Origin: Rhizomucor pusillus
Lineage: Eukaryota; Mucoromycota; Mucoromycetes; Mucorales; Lichtheimiaceae
Direction: 5' to 3'
Assembly (NCBI GenBank): GCA_900175165.2
Contig: FWWN02000607.1
Span: 1 to 62,012, forward strand
DNA: 62,012 nucleotides
Part shown: piece by piece, positions 11,551-24,460 of the stretch
Layout: every line of letters starts with the position of its first letter
How positions within the stretch are numbered: the stretch's first letter is position 1
The notes under the pieces: generated by a model
What the model saw: only the letters and a program-made list of their open reading frames with translations
Told to the model about the DNA's origin: nothing
The model's database searches: none
Program-made: the position numbers and the translations under genes

Positions 11551-12447
11551 TTATTCCTGGAAAACTTCAACTTCCCATTGCTGGTTAGCTGCATCGCCCT
11601 CCTTGCGGGTATACAAGATGACTTCGGTCTTATTGTCGGTGCTGCCACCCTATTTGAAGAACAGTTAAGGTCATGTCAGCCATGCGCCTGTTTATAGAAA
11701 GCAGAGTCCCTTTACCTTGACATCGAGCACCAGGCGTGGATCTGCACGGACATAGATGTATCCATCGCGGTATCCATATCTCTGGTTGGCAGTCCTAAAG
11801 AGATTCAATCCATCAGAAATCCGCAAACATTTTTAAAGCCTGCTATACGCATATGCCTTACATGGTACGTTTGCGGTCATATTGTACAATTTGCGACTCG
11901 GGCTTCAGATCGCCTATAGCCAAGACAGTTATCCCCGCCGTGCCAACTAACTATTTCCTTTTTCCTGTTTACCTCCACGGATATCCAATACTAAATACGG
12001 GATGTTAAAAATATTAATGCTTTACATCTGCCGGTTATTTCCAACTTACCGAGCTCGGACTTCTTGTTAATCAGAAAACCGTCATCATAACGCCACAGCT
12101 ACAGACACGCGCACATGCGATTGAGCTTGAACGCAAGCCATGTGTAACAGATCTTTCCCGTCATTACCTGGTTGTCGCAATCGTCTCCGGTTTTCTGCAG
12201 AGAAGCTCTTGTCAGAAATGCAAGATTCATAAACGGAGTATCTTCATGCACACGTTACCTTCTCGTAGATGATGAGCTTGGCATCGCTCTAAGTTGGTTA
12301 AAAAGTAACTCGGGTAAGTGCGTGCATTCAGAAAAAAGCGTGACGGAAAGAAAGACTTGCCGAAGTGGAGCCGTCGTCGATATCGAGAACCGACTCGGTA
12401 CCGCTAAGCTTGATGTAGAACCAGCAGTCAAGAGGAAAACCTTGCAT
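11551..12447 (-). CDS. Small ricin-B-type (beta-trefoil) lectin-like protein
   Basis: A 146-residue single-domain beta-trefoil of the ricin-B/CBM13 carbohydrate-binding fold, with no catalytic or toxin chain attached. Eight exons in frame: 12447-12361, 12288-12259, 12194-12168, 12098-12050, 11990-11973, 11913-11862, 11794-11716 and 11649-11551. Three repeats are visible: SVLDIDDG..LIIYEK..DNQLWRY, LVLDIRGG..IVQYDRK..ANQRYGY and LVLDVKGG..VILYTRK..NQQWEV, each ending in the QxW-type position (the second repeat has RYGY). There is no signal peptide, so it is probably cytosolic. Intron 1 uses a GC donor (GCAAGT at 12360), and exon 5 is only 18 bp. Its sugar specificity cannot be read from sequence. 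Confidence 0.85.
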
Positions 12448-13499
12448 ATTGATAAAAGAAGAAGGAGGAAAAGTTGAAAAGGAAAAAGACGAGAGGTGGT
12501 TTAAGTATACTTTGCGAACAACCGCGCCAAAATGCTCAGCCAATCATCTCGCATCTGATGGTTGGACAACATAAAACATTGCTGCTGTGACCCGTTAAGA
12601 AAATTGGAAGGTGAAGTGCAGCAATTCCGCTAGAACAACCTTCGCCACTCTTGACGTATGCGCGTGGCATATCACACAGCAGCGTCTATCTCAGCCTTAT
12701 ACTCTCGGATATAACTCTATTGAAGTTGTTGTTCTTTCCAGCCATCCTTCCCAAGGTTTTGGGCTCAGCGCGGGAGGGAACACTTTTAAAGCTTTGCAAA
12801 GAACCTGCAGAATATGCGGTCGAAAGATTGGAGCAATAGACTCCAAGTGACACTGAGAGTCTAGAAAAGCATGCTTAAAACTCCAACGGTACATCTGAGT
12901 TATAAAGCTACAGTGTATTGTCTCAATAACTCGTGATTAGGCATATCTGCACTGATTTAAATGACGAGCAATGGATATCAAAGAACGATGTGAAGATGGA
13001 TTGGAGCTGTATAAAGTGTATAAATCATCATTTAGTTGAATATTGGAAATCTTGAAGTCCTCTGTCTTTACAGACGACTACTGTGAATATAGTCTATTTG
13101 TTGCTGGCGACGATAAAACCCTACACGTTGCCCTGCGATGAGTATATCCAGCGCTACCACGCATTATCCAAAATGCAGAGTATAGAGCACTTCCCAAGTT
13201 CCTCTGAACTTTTAGTACTTCGTCGCCCATAAACAGAAATTGGTACAGTAGCCGTGTTATTCCAAAGGAAAGTGTACCTTACTTACCATTGGAAATTAAT
13301 CGACGACCTCTCGTAGAAGTCATTTGAACATCATAGTATGGAAAATGCAATGTAATGTATTTCGCTCTGTTGTTGCTTGAGGGGGTATTCCCTTAAGATC
13401 GATAATTGGTCTGCACTAAGGTCAAGAGATTATAAATGGAGTGTTTTATTACTTATTGCAAAGCTTTTACATGTATCTTACCCCCAACGCCCTCATTGC
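12448..13499. other. Intergenic, about 1 kb, no gene seen
   Basis: A TATA-like AAGTATACTTAAA element on the minus strand (about 12504-12516) lies upstream of the lectin start. The remainder has only short random frames. Confidence 0.4.
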
Positions 13500-13559
13500 T
13501 AGTTTCCTTCCTCGGATTTAAGGCTCAATTCATGAGACAAAGCATCGTCTTTTAACCTT

Positions 13560-14721
13560 TGTAGGGCACACGCGCCTTGAATTCTGCGTTGCCGAAAACT
13601 ACAATAGCAGGTTACAAATGGGATGGACACTACCGTGTCATCTGAATCCTTCGGTTTCTGTTTTGCTTTTTTGAGTGCCTCCCTTAATATTATGTGATCA
13701 CGCTAACAATGACATTAGAGGAATAAAGATCTAGTGTTTGCAAAGGTAGTACATACTCTACTTGTTTGACAATATCCGTGACATGTTGAGCGATCTCATA
13801 GAGCTCCTTTGTTTCAATGCAAAAATTTGCTTTTTCCACCAATATTAACTATTTCAAAAAGCTGCTTTGCTTTTACTGTTGTCGTATAGCATAAATGGCT
13901 CTCTTGTAAACATTTTCGATGTGAAAGCATGCGTTTGTGTCGTAAACCATAATCTCATCAATCACATACGCAGCTATTGTCTGTCCAAGAGTGACTATTA
14001 TCTCTGCCCGAACCAAATCCTTTGAATTTATCATACCAAAATTGGGGACATCTACTATGTAGTGCTCGTAAAGTTAAACACCGGAGGCAGTGCCAAGTAC
14101 CGTCTTGCGCGCATCCGATATTCAGAGAAGCAAATTTGCAGGGGTTTCATCCAGTTAGGAAATGAAGATACAAGTATATACGCAGTGACTATTGACTGAT
14201 ATATTTTGAACCATTTTCGTAAGTAGAGCAATCCTAAACTCACTTGGAGCCTATTAAGCTGTTCCTTTATTGATGTTGGTCAGTGCAATGGCATCCAATG
14301 CAGTTGGATGCTTGTTTGTTTCACAACCTTTCTGAAAAGCATGGTGTGATACTACGAACCTGAACCAAGCTCTTATTCTCATCTCAATGACATTTGCCCC
14401 GGAGGATCTTTAAACAGGAGGGCACTATTGTTAAAAAAGCCTTGAGCAATCTCAAATCTTGGCATCTTATCCGGCTAGTTTGTGTCGGCGTTGTTGATTG
14501 AAAAGATCGGAAGGAAGCTATCCAGTTTCTTGGATTCACTTTGGTTGGCGTCATTGACTACTAAGGTCGCCTGTATATGCCAATAACGCGCGTAACAAAT
14601 TTCAATCGTCAGACGCATAGATGACTGCTGTAGAGCGCAAAAGATAGTTAACCATCCTACAATAATGGAGCTTGGAACTGACCTCTTGAGCTGGGGATGA
14701 AACACCTTTCTTCTGGATCAT
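13560..14721 (-). CDS. Probable intron-rich gene, family not recognised
   Basis: Several short segments on the minus strand splice plausibly. ATG at 14721 opens MIQKKGVSSPAQE before a GT donor. A micro-exon EQLNRLQ ends at a GTGAGT donor near 14246. KTVLGTAS joins VDVPNFGMINSKDLVRAE, ending VYDTNACFHIEN near 13915. LILVEKANFCIETKELYEIA runs to a GTAGAG donor near 13761. RDHIILREALKKAKQKPKDSDD then leads to a GTAGTG donor near 13635, followed by a short Arg/Lys-rich end. The individual pieces have coding character and correct phases. The 5' half and the last exon are unsettled. A beta/coiled-coil arrangement of the prefoldin/UXT kind or a SPOUT fragment were considered, but neither is convincing. 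Confidence 0.4.
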
Positions 14722-14769
14722 TCTCTCCAAGAAAAAAATTGCTCTTTTGATCGATCAACAGCAATCAGA

Positions 14770-15446
14770 ATGGATACCTTGACTAGTCATGCCAGACCTT
14801 CGACTGACGCAGTCATCACTGTGCGATGCATCAAGTCATTTGAGTACCGTACTTGCAAAAGTCTTGTATTGCAACACCTGAATCTCGAAACAACGACGGT
14901 TGGCGAACTCAAGGAGCTTGTGCGGGAAAGTAGGTTGACGTAGATATGCAAAAGGTTTAATTACGACAACTCAAAAGCGTGATAATAGAAATCAAGACAA
15001 CACCTGGCTGGAAACCCTATCACAATGTACAATTTGGTAACAATTGATCGAGATTTGGGGAGGCCGGAAAAGGAGCAAGGGATTTATTTGTTTTTTAGAC
15101 ACGCTCAAACTTTACACTGTTGCGCACGGCCACAAGGTAAGCCTAAGCTTTGTTAGAACAGCTCACAGAAAGATCTTCTTTTTGACTAGGACAAACCTAT
15201 GCTAATTGTTTTAGACACAAAACCTTATCATCAATATGGAAGATGATGCTAAGCTTATTTTCGCTGATGATTCTGCAACCCTGGCATGGCTCGGTCTAGG
15301 TATGTCCTAATTGCAAAGTAACTGCCGAGTCTTGCAATTATTCATATCAAACAAATTATCACTTTGTAGAGAACGAAGCAGAACTATCTTTTTTTAACCG
15401 CGAAGCATACGAAACATTCAAAAAGAACCCTGACATGAAATGGTAA
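14770..15446 (+). CDS. UPF0538 family protein (C2orf76 homologue)
   Basis: A 135-residue protein from five exons: 14770-14929, 14989-15036, 15099-15136, 15215-15299 and 15370-15446, all in phase with GT-AG introns. It matches the conserved family pattern: TVRCIKSFEYR near the start, a middle PYHNVQFDTLKLYTVAHGHK segment, then NLIINMEDD and a C-terminal ENEAELSFFN..AYETFKKNP..KW. The human homologue C2orf76 has the same ending, with NYKANPISSW. The fold is probably ubiquitin-like; the molecular function is unknown. It is divergent from the uncharacterised minus-strand gene, with 48 bp between putative start codons, supporting a shared promoter if that gene is real. Confidence 0.88.
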
Positions 15447-15584
15447 TAAACGATATACCTTGCCCCTGTATGCGGCATACAACGTTACTGCCGTTCTTTT
15501 TTATGTATGCTGCTCCTGGTTTTGAGAACTATTTAAACCGGATGGCAAAATAATCTTTGAATAACGCTTTACGTTCTACCTTCG

Positions 15585-16548
15585 ATGCATTTCTTTCACT
15601 ACGTTGTATTCTTCTTGGCTACCATCCTTCTTACCCGGGTACATGCACTCTATTTACCTTTCGTGGGCAAACAGGATTCAGTAAACAACCCATATCCCGC
15701 GGCCATTGTACGTATTACACTGCATTCTTTGCTGTGGATTTTCGATATTCTGATAGGTGTTATTGCAAGGATAATCTCCAGCAATCTCCTGTATCCCACC
15801 CTGCAAGAGTAGAGAAAGTGTTATACGGAGGAGAAGACGAAGAAGAAGAAGACGAAGACGACGAATACGAGCAACAGGACATAGCACCAAAAACTCCAAA
15901 GAAATCAAAAGACCAGTCGTCGCAGCAACGGGTCGTTGAATACAAGGATGGATTAACTGTTGCTGTTGAGACCGACAATAACTTTTGTCTAATGCTGCCA
16001 CTATCACCGGGCAACCGCGACGACAATGGTGGCGAGGATGACCCTAGCGCCATTGCTGACTCGGAGAAATCTGCGCGCGCATTCTGTACGAATGAAAATG
16101 TGAATGTCCCTGGTGCCTCAACGCTGCCTCCTGGATTCATCACCTCAGCACATTTTGCTCAGGATCTGCAGAAAGGTTTCGTTCAAGTCCGTGGATCAAT
16201 TGACCGAGATGCGTATTCTCTATCGTCGTCTGACAGTGGAGGACAGGTAATGAATATACGAAATGCAGTTGTTCGAGAAACAATGTCTCAATTATCCCTG
16301 CGGTTTGACAGTACGATGATCATGGTTCTGGAGCACCCCCTGGATCCCACTGCAAGGGGTACCCCTATTACGTATCCTTGATAGAGCCAAACTTGAACCG
16401 CTTTTGTATTCGATGGTAGGCAACTAGTTCCGCGCGTGCTATCTAATCCTTTTGCTCATTGGATTGTTTCAGCTGCCAGGAGTACGAGGACTGCAACGCT
16501 GGCAGGAGCGAGTACGGATGTGACCGCATCGTACCTGAAATTGATTGA
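15585..16548 (+). CDS. Secreted Cys-rich fungal protein of unknown function
   Basis: Four exons: 15585-15707, 15770-16246, 16312-16415 and 16473-16548, giving 259 residues. Exon 1 encodes a clear signal peptide (FHYVVFFLATILLTRVHA). Exon 2 has an acidic low-complexity run (GGEDEEEEDEDDEYEQQD), then the domain: NFCLMLPLSPGN, ARAFCTNEN, GFITSAHFAQDLQKGFVQV, and GGQ followed by YDDHG. The C-terminal part has the conserved Cys pattern GYPYYVSLIEPNLNRFCIRCC, EDCNAGRSEYGC and IVPEID. This pattern is known to me from uncharacterised secreted or wall-associated fungal proteins, often longer with a Ser-rich tail. Here the protein stops directly after the domain, so no GPI signal is present. A longer open frame from 15557 uses unspliced intron sequence and was not chosen. 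Confidence 0.8.
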
Positions 16549-16749
16549 ACCTTATACTTTACAGCCTGTGAGGTCTAAGTATTTCTCATGTTTAAATAAG
16601 CAAAAAGTACACAGCGATAAGAGTAGAAATGATATATTTATGTGCGAATCAATCAATAAATTTCAATGTCTATATAAATAATATATGCTCGCAGCATGGA
16701 AGCAGTTATATTTCGTAAATGAGATATATATACAAAGCTATGTCACAGT

Positions 16750-19076
<2,327 letters not shown>

Positions 19077-20517
19077 ATGGTCAAAGCAGTAAGACCTTCA
19101 GTTTGCCATGTTCCATTTTGGCAAAGTCTAATTAAAGCAGAGAGGAAAAACAAAGGCAACAAGAACCAGTGCAGGATCCGGAAGCAAGCAAACGAGTAAC
19201 AGCGAGGATCTTGACTCGATACTAAATGACAGCATATGGGATCTTGATAAAGCATATCAAAGGCAACTTGCGCGAAAACCGTCGAGACCCAAAAACCCGC
19301 TTACATACTCTAAAAAGCAAAAGAGTGTACCGTCGACAATACTTCCAAAACACCTTACACGTGTCGAGGATGCTCCACCTTCAACCAAAAGCGCAAGAAG
19401 CAAAAATATCCTTCCCAAAGACATCACGAAAGTACCCACACATGATCCATCACCAAATATTACCTCAAATGGGCCTGCAGCTTCAGCGTCTCGGCAGCCA
19501 ACTCAAAAGAGGATGACAAGATCAACTAGAAAAGAAAAAGCTTCCAATCAAGCACGAAAAGCCAATGCAGAGAAAGAACAGGATACTGAGACGAGTAATT
19601 CAAAAGAGCCAAGTTCTGCACGGGTTGATATTAATTCCATTCAGCACAATACAGTACAGGTACACTGCACCAAACGAATACATATCGCTCTTTGTTTTCT
19701 GAACGATAACTGATAGGTGGAAAAGCCCAGAAAGGACAAAGGCAAAGCTCGGGCAGTACCAAGAGTTATACCATCATCAGCGTCTGTAACGAAAAAGAAG
19801 TCTCTCAGTCTATCAAAAAACAAACTTTCCTCAGCATCAACGCCCGCGAACTCTCAGTCAAACTCTAACAATAGCAACAATGCAAACATGCCTAACGTGC
19901 CGCCTGCGGGTCCGAGCACGAAGGAGCCACAGCAACGCACGACATCTAGCACAGAAACACCGGCTGCAGGGTCGTCGCAACCCACTGGCAGCTTGTTTGC
20001 ATCTCTCGACGACTTTATTCAGGACGACAAGGACTTGACGGAATTGACACTTTCGCCGATCAGACCGTCCGGAGACGCCATCGTCAGGAATCCAAAATTC
20101 ATGCATATCGAAATCCTCGGAAGCACGCCTACCGTATCGTCAGCGCGACGGAAGAGGCCCCTCGATCCCGAGGCAGACGAAACAGATGATCCCAGAAAGC
20201 GTCACAGACTGTCGTCTCCCCCGTCACCTACAGGAAGAAGCGGCAAGAACATTGACACTGACAACGCGTCAGCTATACCCTTCCCTGCCGATTTACCTAA
20301 TATGTCACTCGAAGTTGAACGTAGTGATTTCACTCTTAGTCAGGAAGAACTGGGTATGACAGTTGAAGACTATTTGAAGCACTTGGTAGAAGAGCAAGTT
20401 AACAGGATCAAAATTGAAGCGGAAGCACGGATTAAACAACTCCAAGACACGGTGCATGGCATCAAAGATAGCATAATGGCAGATGCGCTGACACAGGCCA
20501 CGAGTCAACAATTATAG
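19077..20517 (+). CDS. Basic low-complexity, probably nuclear protein; function unknown
   Basis: Three exons: 19077-19088, 19156-19659 and 19717-20517, giving 438 residues. Exon 1 encodes only MVKA; the GTAAGA donor at 19089 and AAAG acceptor keep the frame into ATRTSAGSGSKQ. Residues about 1-270 are Ser/Thr/Lys/Pro-rich and disordered, with Asn-rich (SNSNNSNNANMPN) and basic KR-type patches (RRKRPLD, DDPRKRHRL) that look like nuclear localisation signals. The last 70 residues form a predicted amphipathic helix (EDYLKHLVEEQVNRIKIEAE and RIKQLQDTVHGIKDSI). No domain recognised; a chromatin or spindle-associated scaffold is possible. Divergent partner of GluRS. Confidence 0.72.
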
Positions 20518-21316
20518 GCACGCGCATTCCCTTAAGTCTTGTAAATCTCCATACCCAAACCCACCCCCTTTACATCTCCTTCAATGCAGCCAAGAAACCT
20601 AATTTTCGATAGAAAAGAAGAGGATGTGCTCTGCATCCTAGCTACTTCCTTGGAAACCGTCCTGCAGCCACCTCCTCAACCTTGACAATCTTACAGCACT
20701 CAGTCTAAAATTTGCAGGAATATTGCTCGCTAAGAAACGCTCTGCGCTCTGTCCAACATTCAATTAATGTTGCGTGGCACAAGTGACGTTACGCAATAAA
20801 TTGATCGATTCCCGGACCAGACGAACCGGAAATGCATGCAGAGCATAAGATAAATAGAGAGAGCGATGGAAATATCGTTACGTTACTCCGTGTTGCATAG
20901 CTCGGCGGGTCAGGTTTGCAATGAACAGCAGTTACGCTAACAGGACGACTGCGTTTGCGTGAGGGCGGAAGGCGCGGTGTAAAAGCGCACGGCCTGAGTT
21001 ACGCTGCGTGTATGAAGAAGGGGCGTGATATGATGTTCATCGGCCTTTGGGGGGAGAGGGGGGAATGGGGGGCGAGGCATCGAAAAAGAGAAAGCGAGTG
21101 AGGGAGAAACGAAGATCGCAATTGGCGAACAAGCAAAAGTGGCAATCAGCTGTTATTATTCTAAAAATTGAGGTGCTGTTTTTTCACCATCCCCTTTTTC
21201 TTTTTTCCTTATATCCTCTTTAACAGGTTTTATTCTCTTCCCCTTTAGTTACGTTACCACGCTGCTCTCTCTCTCTTTCTTTATCCTTTTTGCCACCGTC
21301 GGTTCGAACATAACCC
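20518..21316. other. Intergenic with three G6 runs
   Basis: About 800 bp without a gene. The plus strand has three runs of six G at 21049-21054, 21058-21063 and 21067-21072, just 245 bp upstream of the next start codon; they are separated by three bases each. Pyrimidine-rich tracts (ttttctttttttcctt; ctctctctctctttcttt) occupy 21180-21300, directly before the ATG. Confidence 0.45.
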
Positions 21317-22846
21317 ATGAGCATACCATCAAACAAAAATATACACCGATTGTCTCTCCAGACCAGCAAGCGACGATCGTTGGGTCAGCCGACAGATGAT
21401 AATAACGTCCGGCAACTAGCTCAGCTTCGTGCAACATCCCCCAGGAGCGAACAAAAGCCTTCCTCCCTCGCGAAACAGCAGCAGCACGCTTCACGCCGAG
21501 CATCTCTTGCTGCCCTTACGGCGTCCGCCCGCGCCAAGCAGGTTGCACGCTCGCCCAAAAAGACAGAAGATGCACAGCAGCAGCAGGCTGTCCAACAACA
21601 GCGTCGAAATACTATTGTTATAAATACCAAAACGAACACAGAGACGAGCACAAGCGCAAGGCAGACACGTCCTCGAAGTATCAGCGTAAAAACAGATAGG
21701 CCGATGCTCACACGCAGAATTAGCACTCGTAAACCTAAAGAATGCTGCAAAGATATGACCAACGGAGACGATGACGACGATGAAGAAATGATCGGCATCG
21801 ATAAGAAGCTTCTATTGAAACTGCTGGATGACAGAAACTCATCTGACGTGGATGCACACGCAGCAAAGGATGCCTCAAAACCCCAGCTTGGGGACGATGG
21901 CGAAACTGGCAACTTTTATCCACCTCACAGCACAAAGGTCAAGGCAAAGCGACGACAAAGTATGCCACCGCCCATCAGGAACGAAGACGATAAACCAAAC
22001 GACGGGTTCTACAAGGAACTTTCAGAAATCAAACAACGGCTGCAACGACTTGAAGTGAAGAATACCGATGAGCGTAGCAACCCTACATCGCCAGCGTCTT
22101 CGGTCAACTCGCCACCCTCTGTATTCGACCGTCTGTCAATCCATACACCTTCCTCGCCTTCCTCGCAAACCACTGCACATACATTACCCCGTCTCACTAT
22201 TCACCAAAAAAGGCTCCAAGACGCATTTGCAATCTTTGAGCAGAAACAGCAACGCTGCACACCCGTCGTAAAAACCATGGCGACTGTGGTCGCTGAAACT
22301 ATTGCCATGAACCAAAAGATTTGGGCCGCTATCCCTCAAGACCTGAACACTGACGCTCGATCTTTAATATCTATGCAAAAGAGCAGCGATAACCAAGTGC
22401 GTGAACTAACGGAAGCTCTGTACTTGCTGGGCGGTGAGCCCGATGTTCCCAGCGACGCCTTGGTTCTTTCAAGGTACAGACGGGGACAGTCACATATATC
22501 GACAGAAGGGTACGTGCCTTTGGCACAGGAACACTACACTCACAACAACAATACCACCAACATCGCCGTAAACAATGATTACAAACCATTAATATCTTCA
22601 AGATACAGCCAAATAGATACACGACCACGCGCATCGTCCCTGTCACGGCCTTCATATCATTACAACTATCGCACCAGTGCCACTGCTGCCACCCACGGTG
22701 ACTCAGCAGCTCCAGCTACTTTCGAGACACTCAAATCAGGAGTATTGCCATACAGGGTAGCAGGTGTTCTCGATTATCAAGCACCCGTCCGATCAAAATA
22801 CTACGATCATTACCAGCAACGCTACACTACATCCTTCTACGACTAG
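21317..22846 (+). CDS. Intronless disordered Ser/Gln/Arg-rich protein, function unknown
   Basis: Single open frame of 509 residues starting MSIPSNKN. N-terminal half: Gln runs, many RRxS sites (SRRASLAAL, RRNTIVI, KRRQSMPPP) that fit PKA-type phosphorylation, and an acidic patch GDDDDDEEMIG. Residues about 225-250 are coiled-coil-like (YKELSEIKQRLQRLEVK). A second ordered-looking segment lies around 310-370 (RLQDAFAIFEQKQQR, TVVAETIAMNQKIWAAIP). The C-terminus is Tyr/Ser/Asn-rich and ends YYDHYQQRYTTSFYD. No known domain; the uninterrupted length and codon content argue for a real gene. A signalling or cell-wall-stress regulator is conceivable but not shown. Confidence 0.7.
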   Translation: MSIPSNKNIHRLSLQTSKRRSLGQPTDDNNVRQLAQLRATSPRSEQKPSSLAKQQQHASRRASLAALTASARAKQVARSPKKTEDAQQQQAVQQQRRNTIVINTKTNTETSTSARQTRPRSISVKTDRPMLTRRISTRKPKECCKDMTNGDDDDDEEMIGIDKKLLLKLLDDRNSSDVDAHAAKDASKPQLGDDGETGNFYPPHSTKVKAKRRQSMPPPIRNEDDKPNDGFYKELSEIKQRLQRLEVKNTDERSNPTSPASSVNSPPSVFDRLSIHTPSSPSSQTTAHTLPRLTIHQKRLQDAFAIFEQKQQRCTPVVKTMATVVAETIAMNQKIWAAIPQDLNTDARSLISMQKSSDNQVRELTEALYLLGGEPDVPSDALVLSRYRRGQSHISTEGYVPLAQEHYTHNNNTTNIAVNNDYKPLISSRYSQIDTRPRASSLSRPSYHYNYRTSATAATHGDSAAPATFETLKSGVLPYRVAGVLDYQAPVRSKYYDHYQQRYTTSFYD

Positions 22847-23080
22847 TGTATACCCGTCCTCACAGTTCCTTTCTATCTTTCCGTTATTTACTTTGAAGTT
22901 TATTGTTGTTGTAAAGTTCCTGTATCAAGTGTTTCTCGCGTACATAATACATCCTTTCGTCGTAAATACATATCTAAGTACATGTATAAACTCCTAGAAT
23001 TGAGACTCCCACCCAAAAGATGGCCTATCCTTTTTTTTGATCACGCTGTTTTTCTGGTCATGGTAATATTTCGTTTCAAC

Positions 23081-24292
23081 CTATGATTTGCAGAGCCATT
23101 TACGTACGCCCAAAGCGGTAGTGGTGGACACAATCAAAACTGCACCAGAGATACTGTAGGCGTCGGGGTATTCGTGCAAAAGGAGTATACCGAACAAAAA
23201 GGCAAACACCACATCGTTCATGCGCATTAAGGTTCCTAAATGTATGCGTTTTGGCGTCAGCGAATAACACGTTCTTCATTATTCATGTGAACCCTCGACT
23301 TACCTGGACCTGCAGGGGCGAGTTGCAAACTGATCCAATTATAGCGACAATTATTATTAACACCGGTTTCGTGACTTTTTAGTACCTTAATTAACTTACC
23401 CGCTGTTCAATAGACATTGGCCGACAAATGCTGTCAAACCTGTCAAGAGCAAAATGACATAGTCGTACCATCCGCTCGGAGCAACGTAGCCCTGGAGCAT
23501 GCACAAAAGCGGAGGACTCATGAGCGCAGAGATTAATCCAAAGTAGGTCGTGTGCTGGAGGAAGTGACCTGCCTTGCCGACTTTTCGGACAGTGACATAT
23601 GAAATTGCTGCGAACATTGCACCCGAAAGAGCAGCGCCAATCGCTAGGAGACGTTCCCAGGACATCTCCAATCCGCCAAATATGAATGCCGGTTTGGATA
23701 TCAGCGTGACACCGACGAGACAGACCACAGCGCAGGCGCCTTCAAACAGAGTGAATGGTTCCTTGAGGACGAGCGCGGCAACGATCGCTGTGAATGTCGG
23801 GCTTAAAAAGAAAACGACTAGATGATGACAATAGATTGATGATTAATATATGCTGCAGATACGCATGGTGCCAGCCGTAAACATTGCTGCTGCTCGCATA
23901 CCTGTCGCATCAGCAAGCGGAAGCTTAGTCAGCGAGTAAAAGTACAATGCTAGACCGATCGATCCAGTGAAGCCTCGGAAGAACAACCATTTTCTAACGC
24001 CATATTTGCCCAACGGATTCAATCCGAGATAGAGACAACCCAGGAGACCAAGCAGTCCCTGAATAACTCCTCGAGCGAAAACCAACTCTAATGAAGGAAA
24101 CTTTTGGCCGCCGATCTTGACAAGCAGCGCATTCGTCGAGAATCCCAGCGCAGAGAGCGCCATTAACGATAATCCTAAAGCTTCTGTCTTGCGATTGTGG
24201 TGCGATCCTTGCTGCTGTGGTTGCTGATGCTGTGGCAACAACGGAGTCGATTCATTGGTGATCATCACACTAGGCGGCTGTTGCCTGGACAT
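23081..24292 (-). CDS. EamA/DMT-superfamily transporter (SLC35G-like)
   Basis: Integral membrane carrier of the drug/metabolite transporter superfamily, 329 residues, about ten membrane spans in two EamA repeats. Exons: 24292-23902, 23817-23400, 23329-23304 and 23235-23081. The N-terminus is cytosolic with STPLLPQHQQPQQQG (a possible dileucine signal plus Gln-rich tail). Repeat 1 contains GFSTNALLVKIGG and FFRGFTGSIGLALYFYS; repeat 2 contains VVFFLSPTFTAIVAAL, GVTLISKPAFIFGG and the final IVSTTTALGVRKWL. Start ATG at 24292 was chosen; an upstream in-frame TTG was ignored. Exon 3 is only 26 bp. Substrate unknown; organic solutes or lipids are suggested for SLC35G-type relatives. Confidence 0.87.
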
Positions 24293-24460
24293 TTTGACAC
24301 ACAAAGGGAATCAAGGTGGGAATTTCTGTGGGGCCGCTCCTGGATATTTCAGGTACCATTTGGACCCTCTGATTTTCTTTGTTTTTGTGGCATTGCTATT
24401 ATTTGTTGCGGAAAAAAGATTACAATTTACAACAAACAAACTATTGTCTGCTTTGAGTTA

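Noticed and set aside
15557..16381. Long unspliced frame starting MNNALRST
   Set aside because: It reads through two introns; the spliced model from 15585 gives a signal peptide and restores the conserved Cys-rich C-terminus.
21290..21320. tRNA B-box-like GGTTCGAACATAACC
   Set aside because: No matching acceptor stem, A box or cloverleaf around it.
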